64,000 nt of DNA from Anaerolineae bacterium (GTDB lineage Bacteria > Chloroflexota > Anaerolineae > 4572-78 > J111). This document shows positions 33,131-42,187 of this stretch, piece after piece. Position 1 is the first letter of the stretch. Each line of letters opens with the position of its first letter. Where the stretch lies: contig JAJVIM010000025.1 in assembly GCA_022071955.1 (NCBI GenBank), forward strand, positions 113,753 through 177,752. Direction: 5' to 3'. Under the pieces are notes generated by a model that was given only the letters and a program-made list of their open reading frames with translations, searched no databases and was not told the DNA's origin. Both the position numbers and the translations under genes were made by a program.

Positions 33131-34402
33131 TTACCCCACCCAATCCCAAAATCGATAATACAGCGCCGCCAGCGGCAAAAACCAGGCGTTGCCCCGATAA
33201 AACACCGATTTCTGGTGCGAAATATCGGCAAATGGACTGCGGCTGATTTGGCCGCTCATCAGCCGCGCGGCTTCCTGCCCCAGCCAGGCCGACAGCGCTA
33301 CCCCGTGCCCGCCGTAACCATAGGCATAATATACCCCATCGATGTGGCCAAGGTGCGGCATCAGATCAAAGGTGATGCCCAGCCGGCCCGTCCAGGTGTG
33401 GGTAATGGGGAAGCCTTTGAGCTGCGGGAAAATTTCAACCAGCCGCGCGCCCAAAATTTTGGCGCTCGCCAGCACATCCAAATTGGGCGACAGGTTGTTG
33501 CGCCCGCCGATGGACATGCGGCCATCGGGCATCAGCCGAAAGTAGTTGAGAAAGTTTTTGGTGTCGTAAACCACGCGATTGTGGGGGATGAGTTCCTGTT
33601 GCAGCGCCGGCGGCAGCGGCTCGGTGGTGATCATGTAGCTGCCCACGGTAAACACGCCGCGCTGAATCCCTTTAACCAGCGAGCCGGTGTAACCGTTGGT
33701 GGCCAGCAGTACGGCATCGGCGTTGAGCTGGCCCCGGCCGGTAGTCAGCACAAAACCGCTGCCGGCGGGTTCGATACGCTGGACGGGTGTGTTTTCGCAC
33801 AGCAGCGCGCCGGCGCGAGCCGTGGCCCGGGCCAGCCCAAACAAATATTTGGCCGGGTGGATTCCGCCGCCGCATTTCTCTACCAGCCCACCGTGGTAAA
33901 TATCCGTGCCGAGTTCGCGGCGCATTTGCTCCGGCGGGATCAGCTCAAACGACTCGTAGTTGAGGTTTTTGGCCATCCACTCGATTTCGTGGGCAAATGC
34001 CGCGTAGTGGGCCGGTTTCACTGCCGCTGCCAAATTGCCGTTGGGGGTGTAATCGGCCTCTATGTTTTCTGCTTGCAGGGTTTGCTCCAGCAGCGCAACG
34101 GACTCAACCGTGGCCTGCCAGATTTCACGGCCCAACTCCGGCCCGTATTTTTGGAAGGCTTTGCGGATGCCAAGCTTAACATCCGGGCCGGCCTGCCCGC
34201 CGTTCATGGCGCTGGCGCCGTGGCCAATCTGGCCCTGTTCCAGCACGGCCACCCGGTAGCCATCTTTGGCCAGCGCGCGCGCCGCGCCCAGGCCGGTGTA
34301 GCCGCCGCCAACAATCGCCACATCAACTGAATCCGGCAGAGGTGCGGTGGGCAAATCGGTGGGCCGGGGGAAGTCATCGAGCCAAAATGGGATGGTTTTC
34401 AT
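33131..34402 (-). CDS. FAD-dependent oxidoreductase (DAO family, PuuB/OrdL-like)
   Basis: 423 residues. N-terminal FAD-binding motif VAIVGGGYTGLGAARALA near residue 28 and ASAMNGGQAGPDV, then the substrate domain with GGGIHPAKYLFGLARA and the C-terminal TGRLGITFDLMPHLG and YAYGYGGHGVALS, closing the flavin site. Closest in layout to gamma-glutamylputrescine oxidase and other amine or amino-acid oxidases; puu genes are not nearby, so substrate is open. ATG 34402 is preferred to a TTG six bases earlier; no good ribosome-binding site is seen and heptad repeats begin directly upstream. Confidence 0.85.
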   Translation of the reverse strand: MKTIPFWLDDFPRPTDLPTAPLPDSVDVAIVGGGYTGLGAARALAKDGYRVAVLEQGQIGHGASAMNGGQAGPDVKLGIRKAFQKYGPELGREIWQATVESVALLEQTLQAENIEADYTPNGNLAAAVKPAHYAAFAHEIEWMAKNLNYESFELIPPEQMRRELGTDIYHGGLVEKCGGGIHPAKYLFGLARATARAGALLCENTPVQRIEPAGSGFVLTTGRGQLNADAVLLATNGYTGSLVKGIQRGVFTVGSYMITTEPLPPALQQELIPHNRVVYDTKNFLNYFRLMPDGRMSIGGRNNLSPNLDVLASAKILGARLVEIFPQLKGFPITHTWTGRLGITFDLMPHLGHIDGVYYAYGYGGHGVALSAWLGQEAARLMSGQISRSPFADISHQKSVFYRGNAWFLPLAALYYRFWDWVG

Positions 34403-34410
34403 AGGCAAAT

Positions 34411-34600
34411 TGTGAATTATGAATGATGAATTTTGAATTGGGAATGATGAACAAAACTAAAATCAATTTGAGAGTTAGTTAGTGTCTTTAGTTTTTCGCC
34501 ACTTGAAAAAGCCGCGAGTGGCAAGTATCGGGTGGCGGGTAAAAACGCACTACTTGCCACCCGCCACTTGCCACCGACCACAGCCAAGTGTGTAGTGGTG
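34411..34600. repeat. Heptad and GTGGCAAGT-type repeats
   Basis: AATTATGAATGATGAATTTT-type heptads at 34411-34450 are followed by gtggcaagtatcgggtggcg and its inverted counterpart acttgccacccgccacttgc at about 34515-34578. Related GGGTGGCGAGTGGCGGG units occur inside carB at 37318-37341. No gene is present in 34403-34627. Confidence 0.7.
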
Positions 34601-34627
34601 AAAATTCAGTGACACTAACTGGATTCG

Positions 34628-35524
34628 CTATTCGCCATTCGCTGTTCGCTCGGCCAGGGCGATGGCGCCCAAAATGCCGGCCCGGTTGCCCAGCCCCGGC
34701 GGGACAATGTAGCCATCAATCTGTTCCAGAATGGCCGGCGACTGGACGTAGCCGTTGAGCAGCGCCTGCGTTTTTTGCCGCACCAGCGGAAACAGGTGAA
34801 GCTGTTCCATCACGCCGCCGCCCATCACAATTCGCTGCGGCGAAAGGGTGCAGATGAGGCTGGCCAGCCCGGTAGCCAGATAGTGCGCTTCCAATTCCCA
34901 GGCCGGGTGATCGGGGGGCAGGGTTTCGGCGCGTGCGCCCCAGCGTTTTTCAATGGCCGGGCCGTTGGCCATCCCTTCCAGGCAGTGGCCGTGGTAGGGA
35001 CAAAAGCCACCGGGCGAAGGGTCGTCGCTGCGGGGCGGCAGCAATATGTGGCCCATTTCCGGGTGGATGAGGCCGTGCATCAGCTTGCCATTCATCAGCC
35101 CACCGCCGCCAATGCCGGTGCCGATGGTGAGGTAGATAAAGTTATCCAGCCCCAGCGCCGCGCCCCAGCGATGCTCGCCCAGGGCCGCGCCGTTCACGTC
35201 GGTGTCAAAACCCACCGGCACGCCCAGCTCGCGCTGGAGCAGGCCGGCAAAATCGGTGTTGGCCCAGCCGGGTTTGGGGGTGGTGGTAATGTAGCCCCAC
35301 GTTTTGGAATTGGGGGTTGGGTCCAGCGGGCCAAAGGCGGCAATCCCAATAGCGTCGAGTGGTTCATTGGCCGCCTGTTCTTTGAAGTAGGCCAGCGCCC
35401 GGCCAATGGTTTCGTCCGGGCTGGTTGTGGGAAAACGAATTTCGTTGCGCAGGTCGTTGGGGTTGGTGCCCACGGCGCACACAAATTTGGTGCCGCCGGC
35501 TTCAATTGCGCCGAAAAGTGACAT
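34628..35524 (-). CDS. ROK-family sugar kinase, fructokinase-like
   Basis: 298 residues. ATP-dependent phosphorylation of a hexose, probably fructose. AIEAGGTKFVCAVG at the N terminus is the phosphate loop; LGEHRWGAALGLDNFIYLTI and GTGIGGGGLMNGKL follow; the ROK zinc site is HPEMGHI with CPYHGHCLEGMANG, a form found in bacterial fructokinases. AGGGAGG precedes the ATG. The final residues ERTANGE and the TAG stop are encoded by attcgc-type heptad repeats, showing a repeat-derived C terminus. Transcribed away from carB's neighbourhood with no evident operon partner. Confidence 0.88.
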   Translation of the reverse strand: MSLFGAIEAGGTKFVCAVGTNPNDLRNEIRFPTTSPDETIGRALAYFKEQAANEPLDAIGIAAFGPLDPTPNSKTWGYITTTPKPGWANTDFAGLLQRELGVPVGFDTDVNGAALGEHRWGAALGLDNFIYLTIGTGIGGGGLMNGKLMHGLIHPEMGHILLPPRSDDPSPGGFCPYHGHCLEGMANGPAIEKRWGARAETLPPDHPAWELEAHYLATGLASLICTLSPQRIVMGGGVMEQLHLFPLVRQKTQALLNGYVQSPAILEQIDGYIVPPGLGNRAGILGAIALAERTANGE

Positions 35525-35604
35525 CGAAAAAACCTCCCTGTTTTTTTACAATATGTGGTTGGTACACTGTTCTAATCGTAAATCTAAAATCGTCACTGGC
35601 AAAT

Positions 35605-38600
35605 TCAGGGTTGCAATTGATGCAATTCCTGCAAACTGCGCACGTGCAGCGATTCTTCTTTTAGCACCCGGATGCCGTTAACCGCCGCCTGCGCCGCGGT
35701 GAGCGTGGTAACCAGCGGAATGCCCAGCCGGGTGGCCTCTTGCCGCAGCCGCTGCCCATCGCTGAACGATTCGCGGCCCAACGGGGTGTTGATGATCAAC
35801 GAAATTTTGCCGTCGCGCAGGTAATCGCGCACGCCCGGCTGCTCGCCCTCGCCCATGCGGTGCAGCACCAGCACCTCAATGCCGGCCCGTTGCAGCATAG
35901 CCGCCGTGCCGCGGGTGGCCGCCAGTTTATAGCCCATGCGGGCCAGATCGCGGCCAATTTTCAGGGCGGCGCTTTTGTCAAAATCATTGACGGTGATGAA
36001 CACCAGCCCGTCGTTGGGGCCGGGCAGCCGGGTGGCGGCGGCCAGCTCGGCTTTGGCAAAGGCCGCGCCAAAACGCTGGGCGTGGCCCATTACCTCGCCG
36101 GTGGAGCGCATTTCTGGCCCCAGCAGCGCGTCTGCGCCGGGGAACTTGTTAAACGGCAGCACGGCTTCCTTTACAAAAAAGCCTTTCAGTTCCGGCTGCT
36201 GCGTAAAACCGATGTCCGCCAGCGACTCGCCGGCCATCACCCGCGCCGCAATTTTGGCCAGCGGCACGTTGGTGGCCTTGCTCACAAAGGGCACGGTGCG
36301 GCTGGCGCGCGGGTTTACTTCCAGCACGTACACAATATCATCTTTGATGGCGTACTGCACGTTGAGCAGGCCGCGCACGCCCAGCGCCAGCCCCAGCCGC
36401 TCGGTGTAATCACGGATGATGCTCTGGTGGTAGGCGCTGATTTTGTAGGGCGGCAGCACGCAGGCGCTGTCGCCGCTGTGTACGCCGGCCTCTTCGATGT
36501 GCTGCATAATCCCGCCGATGACCACCCGCTCGCCGTCGGCCACGGCGTCCACGTCCACTTCAAAGGAGTCTTCCAAATAATAATCGATGAGCAGCGGTTT
36601 GCCGGGTGCGGCGTCGATGGCTTCAGCCACGTATTCGGCCAGGCTGGATTCATCGTACACCACGGCCATGGCCCGGCCGCCGAGCACAAAGCTGGGCCGC
36701 ACCAGCACCGGGTAACCGATTTTGGCCGCCACTTTTTGGGCCTCGGCCAGATTGATGGCCGTGCCGTTGGGCGGGCGGTCAATTTGCAGCTCATCCAGCA
36801 GCGCCTCAAACTGTTTGCGGTCCTCGGCCATCGCAATCGATTCCGGGCTGGTGCCCCAAATGGGCACGCCCGCCGCGGCCAGCCCTTCGGCCAGATTGAG
36901 CGGCGTTTGCCCGCCAAATTGCACAATCACGCCAGTGGGCTGCTCCACGTCAACAATGTTCAGCACGTCTTCCAGCGTGAGCGGCTCAAAATAGAGGCGG
37001 TCGGCGGTGTCGTAATCGGTGCTGACGGTTTCCGGGTTGCAGTTGACCATGATGGTCTCGAAACCGGCATCGCGCAGGGCAAAGCAGGCGTGGACGCAGC
37101 AGTAATCAAACTCAATCCCCTGGCCAATGCGGTTGGGGCCGCCGCCCAAAATCATCACCTTTTGGCGGGGTGAGGGGTTGCTCTCGCACTGGCTTTCGTA
37201 GGCGGAGTAAAGGTAGGGGGTGTGGGCTTCAAACTCGGCGGCGCAGGTGTCCACGCGCTGGTAGACGGGGGTGAGGCCGAGGGTTTTGCGTTTGGCGCGG
37301 ATGTCGAGGCCGGAGGCGGGTAGCGGGTGGCGAGTGGCGGGCGGAAACCTCCCCCCCTTTTCTTCCCCCCCGGTGGGGGGGATTGAGGGGGGGCGCACCA
37401 ACTCCGCAATCGTGTCGTCGCTCAGGCCAAAGCGTTTGGCTTGCCGCAGCAGTTCCGCCGGCAGCTCATCGAGCGAATAGTGGGCCACGGTTTGTTCCAT
37501 TTCTACAATTTGCAGCAGTTGGTCCACAAACCAGGGGTCGTAAGCGGTGGCGGCCATGATTTCCTGCGGCGATACGCCGGCGTGCAGCAGCGACAACACC
37601 TGAAACACGCGCTCGCGGGTGGGCCGGCGGATGTCGTCCAGCGTCCACTGCTGGCGGATAACTTTGCGCCAGTCGCCAATTTCCAGGCCGCGCAGCCCTT
37701 TGCCCAGCGCCTCTTTAAATGTGCGGCCAATGGCCATTACTTCGCCCACGCTTTTCATTTGCGGGCCAAGCGTGGCGTTAACGCCGGGGAATTTTTCAAA
37801 GGCCCAGCGCGGAATTTTCACCACCACGTAATCGATGCTCGGCTCAAAGCTGGCCGGGGTCTCGCGGGTGATGTCGTTGGGGATTTCATCGAGCGTGTAA
37901 CCCACCGCCAGCAGCGCGGCAAATTTGGCAATGGGAAAGCCGGTGGCCTTGCTGGCCAGCGCCGAACTGCGGCTGACGCGCGGATTCATTTCGATGACCA
38001 TCACCTCGCCATCGGCGGGGTTAACGGCAAACTGCACGTTGCTGCCGCCGGTCTCCACGCCGACTACGTTGAGCACGGCGCGGGCGGCATCGCGCAGCCG
38101 CTGGTACTCCTTGTCGGTGAGAGTTTGGGCCGGGGCCACGGTGATGCTGTCGCCGGTGTGCACGCCCATCGCGTCCAGATTCTCGATAGAGCAGACGACC
38201 ACAAAATTATCGGCGCGGTCGCGCATCACTTCCAGCTCGTACTCCTTCCAGCCCAGCACCGATTGATCGACCAGCACCTGCCCCACCGGGCTTTGGCGCA
38301 CGCCGTGCTGCACGGCCTCAATCAGTTCGGCTTCGGTGGTGGCGATGCTGCCGCCGGTGCCGCCCAACGTAAAGCTGGCCCGCACCAGCAGCGGATAGCC
38401 CACCCGCGCCGCTAATTCCAACGACTCATCGGCATTTGTGGCGATGACGCTGGCCGGCATTTTCAGCCCGATGCGGTCCATCGCGTCTTTGAAAAGCTGG
38501 CGGTCTTCGGCAATTTCAATGGTTTCCAACTGCGCCCCAATAAGCTGCACGCCGTATTTTTGCAGCACGCCGGTTTTGGCCAGGGCCACGCCCAGGTTGA

Positions 38601-38886
38601 GCGCGGTTTGGCCGCCCACGGTCGGCAGCAGGGCGTCGGGGCGCTCGCGGGCAATCACCATTTCGGCAATCTCCACGGTGAGCGGCTCCACGTAAGTGGC
38701 GTCGGCAAATTCGGGGTCGGTCATAATGGTGGCCGGGTTGCTGTTAATCAAAATAACCCGGTAACCCTCGGCGCGGAGGGCTTTGCAGGCCTGCACGCCG
38801 CTGTAATCAAACTCGCAGGCCTGGCCAATAACAATTGGCCCCGCGCCAAGAATTAAAATGGATTGGATGTCAGTTCGTTTGGGCAT
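35605..38886 (-). CDS. carB: Carbamoyl-phosphate synthase large subunit
   Basis: Makes carbamoyl phosphate from bicarbonate, two ATP and ammonia delivered by CarA, for pyrimidines and arginine. 1093 residues, slightly longer than usual. Two ATP-grasp halves (NLGVALAKTG, KEYELEVMRDRADN; later FEVDVDAVADGERV) and a C-terminal MGS-type allosteric domain (LINTPLGRESFSDG). Between the oligomerisation region and the second half, about residues 498-526 (nucleotides 37309-37396), the sequence turns into a Pro/Gly-rich insert (RPPSIPPTGGEEKGGRFPP and on) encoded by GC-rich intergenic-type repeats, in frame. The conserved frame resumes at KTLGLTPVYQRVDTCAAEFE. Four bases separate it from carA. Confidence 0.96.
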   Translation of the reverse strand: MPKRTDIQSILILGAGPIVIGQACEFDYSGVQACKALRAEGYRVILINSNPATIMTDPEFADATYVEPLTVEIAEMVIARERPDALLPTVGGQTALNLGVALAKTGVLQKYGVQLIGAQLETIEIAEDRQLFKDAMDRIGLKMPASVIATNADESLELAARVGYPLLVRASFTLGGTGGSIATTEAELIEAVQHGVRQSPVGQVLVDQSVLGWKEYELEVMRDRADNFVVVCSIENLDAMGVHTGDSITVAPAQTLTDKEYQRLRDAARAVLNVVGVETGGSNVQFAVNPADGEVMVIEMNPRVSRSSALASKATGFPIAKFAALLAVGYTLDEIPNDITRETPASFEPSIDYVVVKIPRWAFEKFPGVNATLGPQMKSVGEVMAIGRTFKEALGKGLRGLEIGDWRKVIRQQWTLDDIRRPTRERVFQVLSLLHAGVSPQEIMAATAYDPWFVDQLLQIVEMEQTVAHYSLDELPAELLRQAKRFGLSDDTIAELVRPPSIPPTGGEEKGGRFPPATRHPLPASGLDIRAKRKTLGLTPVYQRVDTCAAEFEAHTPYLYSAYESQCESNPSPRQKVMILGGGPNRIGQGIEFDYCCVHACFALRDAGFETIMVNCNPETVSTDYDTADRLYFEPLTLEDVLNIVDVEQPTGVIVQFGGQTPLNLAEGLAAAGVPIWGTSPESIAMAEDRKQFEALLDELQIDRPPNGTAINLAEAQKVAAKIGYPVLVRPSFVLGGRAMAVVYDESSLAEYVAEAIDAAPGKPLLIDYYLEDSFEVDVDAVADGERVVIGGIMQHIEEAGVHSGDSACVLPPYKISAYHQSIIRDYTERLGLALGVRGLLNVQYAIKDDIVYVLEVNPRASRTVPFVSKATNVPLAKIAARVMAGESLADIGFTQQPELKGFFVKEAVLPFNKFPGADALLGPEMRSTGEVMGHAQRFGAAFAKAELAAATRLPGPNDGLVFITVNDFDKSAALKIGRDLARMGYKLAATRGTAAMLQRAGIEVLVLHRMGEGEQPGVRDYLRDGKISLIINTPLGRESFSDGQRLRQEATRLGIPLVTTLTAAQAAVNGIRVLKEESLHVRSLQELHQLQP

Positions 38887-38890
38887 GGGC

Positions 38891-40039
38891 TTATTTGTTT
38901 TCCATCATTTTTACAAAATCCGTAAAAAAGCCGAGCGCGTCGTGGGGGCCGGGGGAGGATTCCGGATGGTACTGAATGCTGAACAGCGGTTTGGTGCGGT
39001 GGCGCAAGCCTTCAATGCAGTTGTCGTTGAGGTTGAGGTGGCTCACTTCAACCTCTGCCGGCAGCGAGCCGGGGGTAACGGCAAAACCGTGGTTGTGGCT
39101 GGTGATGGTTACTTCGCGGCTGGCTTCATCGCGCACGGGCTGGTTGCCGCCGCGATGGCCAAATTTGAGCTTGTGCGTGTGACCGCCCAGCGCCAGCCCC
39201 AAAATCTGGTGACCCAGACAAATGCCAAACAGCGGCACTTCGGCTGCAACCAGTTGGCGGGTAGCCTCGATGGCGTAAGTGACAGCGGCGGGGTCGCCGG
39301 GGCCGTTCGATAGAAAAACGCCATCGGGCTGCATGGCCAGCACCTCGGCGGCGGAGGTGCTGGCGGGCACCACGGTTACCCGGCAGCCGGCGGCGGTAAG
39401 CAGCCGCAAAATGTTGTGTTTGATGCCGAAGTCATACGCTACGACGTTGTAGAGGTGCGAGACGTGTTGCGGGTTGCGGGTGGCGTGATTGGCCCTGTAC
39501 CACGCCTCGGCAACGGGTTCTTCCCAGGTGTAGGGTTGGGTGCAGGAGACTTCGCGAGCCAGGTCGCGCCCTTCCATTGATGGGGCGCGGCGGGCCAGCT
39601 CCACCAGGTCGGCGGCGGAGAGGGCCGGGTCGGCGGAAACGGCGGCCATCATGGCCCCGGCGGTGCGGATGTGGCGCACCAGGGCGCGGGTATCAATTTC
39701 TGTAAGGCCGGGCAGGTTGTGGCGGCGCAGATAATCGGCCAGGCTTTCGGCGGCGCGCCAGTTGCTCACGGTGCGGCTCACCTCGCGCACAATCAGGCCG
39801 GCGGCCCAGGGACGGCCGGCTTCAACGTCATCGGGATTAACGCCCACGTTGCCAATGTGCGGGCAAGTCATGGTGACAACCTGGCCGTGGTAGGAGGGGT
39901 CGGTGAGAATTTCCTGGTAGCCGGTCATACTGGTGTTAAAAACAATTTCGCCGGTCAGCGTAACCGGCGCGCCAAAGCTGAGGCCGTGCAAAACGGTGCC
40001 ATCGGCCAGGGCCAGAATGGCGGGCGGAAATTGAGTCAT
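38891..40039 (-). CDS. carA: Carbamoyl-phosphate synthase small (glutaminase) subunit
   Basis: Hydrolyses glutamine and channels ammonia to CarB. 382 residues: an N-terminal CPSase_sm domain (ALADGTVLHGLSFGAP, FNTSMTGYQEILTDPSY) and a class-I amidotransferase domain with nucleophile Cys in FGICLGHQILGLALGG, then a His-Gly-Phe segment and the catalytic His-Pro-Glu in QYHPESSPGPHD. AAGGAG precedes the ATG. Forms the carAB operon with the gene four bases downstream. The upstream 200 bp carry a dispersed inverted repeat (40058-40134). Confidence 0.97.
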   Translation of the reverse strand: MTQFPPAILALADGTVLHGLSFGAPVTLTGEIVFNTSMTGYQEILTDPSYHGQVVTMTCPHIGNVGVNPDDVEAGRPWAAGLIVREVSRTVSNWRAAESLADYLRRHNLPGLTEIDTRALVRHIRTAGAMMAAVSADPALSAADLVELARRAPSMEGRDLAREVSCTQPYTWEEPVAEAWYRANHATRNPQHVSHLYNVVAYDFGIKHNILRLLTAAGCRVTVVPASTSAAEVLAMQPDGVFLSNGPGDPAAVTYAIEATRQLVAAEVPLFGICLGHQILGLALGGHTHKLKFGHRGGNQPVRDEASREVTITSHNHGFAVTPGSLPAEVEVSHLNLNDNCIEGLRHRTKPLFSIQYHPESSPGPHDALGFFTDFVKMMENK

Positions 40040-40057
40040 CGCAGCTCCTTGTTACAA

Positions 40058-40134
40058 GGGTCAGTCTGAGGAGCGCAGCGACGAAGAATCTTTCAATCCG
40101 AGACTCTTCGCTCCCTGTGGTTGCTCAGAGTGAC
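40058..40134. repeat. Imperfect inverted repeat of the GTCATTCTGAG type
   Basis: Starts gtcagtctgaggagcgcagc, passes cgaagaatct and its inverse agactcttcg, and ends gctcagagtgac. Same family as 62966-63056. It lies directly upstream of carA. Confidence 0.7.
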
Positions 40135-40161
40135 ACTTTTACCAACATCAGACCAATTTAA

Positions 40162-40190
40162 ACAAAAGGCGAACCGATCGGGTTCGCCCT
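40162..40190 (-). terminator. Terminator of serS
   Basis: GGCGAACC (40168-40175) and GGTTCGCC (40181-40188) pair around GATCG; minus-strand tail TTTTGTTT. Confidence 0.85.
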
Positions 40191-40238
40191 TGAATTACCG
40201 GCACGGATTGTAACAAATATTGGCGGGATGTGCCAAAC

Positions 40239-41531
40239 TCAGGCCGGGCCGATGACCTGGCGCCCGCCCATATAGGGCCGCAGCACTTCCGGGATGACGA
40301 TGCTGCCATCGGCCTGCTGGTAATTTTCCATTACGGCAATCATCAACCGCCCTGGCGGCAGGCCGCTGCCGTTGAGGGTGTGGATGTACTCCGGCTTGGC
40401 CCCTTTTTCGCGGCGGAAGCGGATGTTGGCCCGCCGCGCCTGAAAATCGGTAACGTTGCTGCAACTGCTGATTTCCATCCACTCACCCTGGCCGTCCGGG
40501 CCGGGCACCCAGGCTTCGACATCGTACTTTTTGGCGGCGGCAAAACCCAGATCGCCGGTACACATTTGCAGTACGCGGTGGGGCAACCCCAGCCGGCGGC
40601 ACAAGTCTTCGGCGTTGGCCACAATTTCTTCCAACGCGTCGTAGCTGGTTTCCGGGGTGGTGTAATGGTACATTTCCACCTTTTCAAATTGATGCACCCG
40701 TTTGATGCCGCGCACGTCGCGACCGGCGCTCATTTTTTCGCGGCGGAAGCAGGGGGTGTGGGCAATGTATTTGAGCGGCAACTGCTCGGCGTCCAGAATT
40801 TCATCGGCAAAAATATTGGTCAGCGGCACTTCGGCGGTGCCGATGAACCAGTAATCCTCTTCGGCGTCGTAGTACATGTTGTCCCGGAATTTGGGCAGGT
40901 GGGCCGCACCGACCATCGCCTGCTCGCGCACCATAAATGGCGGGTAAATGAGCGTGTAGCCGTGGTCGTTAACGCCAACATCAACAAACCAGTTGGCCAG
41001 CGCCCGGTGCAGCAGCGCGCCCGCACCTTTGTACACGTAAAAACGGGTGCCGCTCATTTTTACCCCGCGCTCAAAATCGATGATGCCCAGCGCCTCGCCC
41101 AAATCCCAGTGGGGCTGGGGTGTAAAATCAAACTGGCGCGGCTGGCCCCAGCGCCGAACTTCGACGTTGTGGTGCTCGTCCGGGCCAACGGGCACGCCGG
41201 GGCCGGGCATGTTGGGTACCCACAGTTGCTTGTCGGCCAGGTCAGCTTCAATCTGGCGCAGCGTTTCATCCAGCTCGCTGATTTTGTCGCCCACCTCAGT
41301 CATGCGCTGTTTCTGGGTTTCGGCCTCGGCTTTTTTGCCCTCACGCATCAACTGGCCGATGGCCTTGCTGCCGCTGTTGCGCTCCTGGCGCAGCGCCTCA
41401 ACTTCTTTGAGCAGGTCGCGCCGCTGCTGGTCAAGCTGCAAAATCTCGTCGATGGGCGCTTCGGTATTTAAATCGGCCAATCGGGCTTTTACTTCGTCGG
41501 GATTTTGCCGAATGTAATTCAGGTCTAGCAT
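40239..41531 (-). CDS. serS: Seryl-tRNA synthetase
   Basis: Charges tRNA-Ser (and tRNA-Sec, if present) with serine. 430 residues, class II. N-terminal antiparallel coiled coil (about 25-100, LDQQRRDLLKEVEALRQERN) that grips the long variable arm, then the catalytic core: motif 2 TPCFRREKMSAGRDVRGIKR and VHQFEKVE, and motif 3 LMIAVMENYQQADGSIVIPE. The longer frame starts at 41561, but ATG 41531 (MLDLNYIRQNPDEV) has AAGGAG eight bases ahead and matches the family N terminus. Expression is governed by a serine T-box leader immediately upstream, and a terminator follows the gene. Confidence 0.97.
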   Translation of the reverse strand: MLDLNYIRQNPDEVKARLADLNTEAPIDEILQLDQQRRDLLKEVEALRQERNSGSKAIGQLMREGKKAEAETQKQRMTEVGDKISELDETLRQIEADLADKQLWVPNMPGPGVPVGPDEHHNVEVRRWGQPRQFDFTPQPHWDLGEALGIIDFERGVKMSGTRFYVYKGAGALLHRALANWFVDVGVNDHGYTLIYPPFMVREQAMVGAAHLPKFRDNMYYDAEEDYWFIGTAEVPLTNIFADEILDAEQLPLKYIAHTPCFRREKMSAGRDVRGIKRVHQFEKVEMYHYTTPETSYDALEEIVANAEDLCRRLGLPHRVLQMCTGDLGFAAAKKYDVEAWVPGPDGQGEWMEISSCSNVTDFQARRANIRFRREKGAKPEYIHTLNGSGLPPGRLMIAVMENYQQADGSIVIPEVLRPYMGGRQVIGPA

Positions 41532-41612
41532 TGTGTTTTCTCCTTTTTGGTGTTCTGACAAAGTTGCCGGGTTGCAGAGTTACAAAACACACCTGCAACA
41601 CTGCAACTTTTA

Positions 41613-41885
41613 AACAAAAAACCCCGCCCGTAAAAGGGCGAGGCTCAACTCGCGGTGCCACCTTTTTTATCAATTATCAACTATCAATTATCAATGAACA
41701 AATTTTGCTCACTGTTAATTGGTCATTGTTAATTGAACTCTATCGCGCGGTAACGGGCGCTCCCGGAACGGCTCATCGCCGCCAGCTCTGGAGCGGACTT
41801 CGGCAGCGCCTTTGGACGTTTTGCACCGGCCAACGTCTCTCTGAAAACCCGGCGGCTGCTTACTTTTCTCCCTCGCAGCTTTGTA
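41613..41885 (-). promoter_or_regulatory. Serine-specific T-box riboswitch of serS
   Basis: On the minus strand: stem I with AGTA (loop E side), the AGAGAG and GGTGCAA distal motifs, and 3' strand CGAAGTCCGCTCC, placing serine codon UCC at 41797-41795 as specifier. The antiterminator T-box reads GGTGGCACCGCG (41662-41651), and the competing terminator is CCTCGCCC/GGGCGGGG with TTTTTTG (about 41643-41613). Uncharged tRNA-Ser would promote readthrough into serS. Between stem I and the antiterminator, at 41669-41736, lie AT-rich heptad repeats of the dispersed family, lengthening the linker. Confidence 0.88.
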
Positions 41886-41890
41886 CCAGG

Positions 41891-41918
41891 ATTTTAGCAC
41901 AAACTAAAAAATGTGCAA
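41891..41918 (-). promoter_or_regulatory. Promoter of the serS T-box transcript
   Basis: TTGCAC (41918-41913), 16 bp, TAAAAT (41896-41891) preceded by TGC (extended -10), placing the start near 41885, just before T-box stem I. Confidence 0.6.
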
Positions 41919-42187
41919 TACCCAATTTGTGATGGCGAAAATTGCAACATGGTTTACACCCTTTTTGCATCGATTTTACACAGCCAGTGGCTATTTTGGT
42001 GTTGAATAACCAAACCAACCCCCAATAGTTTTCAGGAGCGCCATTATCCCATAAAATAGAATATGAGAAGTCTAATAACTGCCAAAAGCCCCTCAATCCC
42101 AACTGCTGACCATATTCAATATTTCAAAGGAGAAATACCATCGATATTGGCCAACAGCCCGTAGAAAATCTGAATGTACTGCTGGAT

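Noticed and set aside
35740..37173. Long antisense frame of 477 codons opposite carB
   Set aside because: It is a codon-bias shadow of carB, low in complexity and without a ribosome-binding site. Similar shadows at 37441-38415, 33215-34330, 6285-7538 and 40230-41471 were dropped for the same reason.
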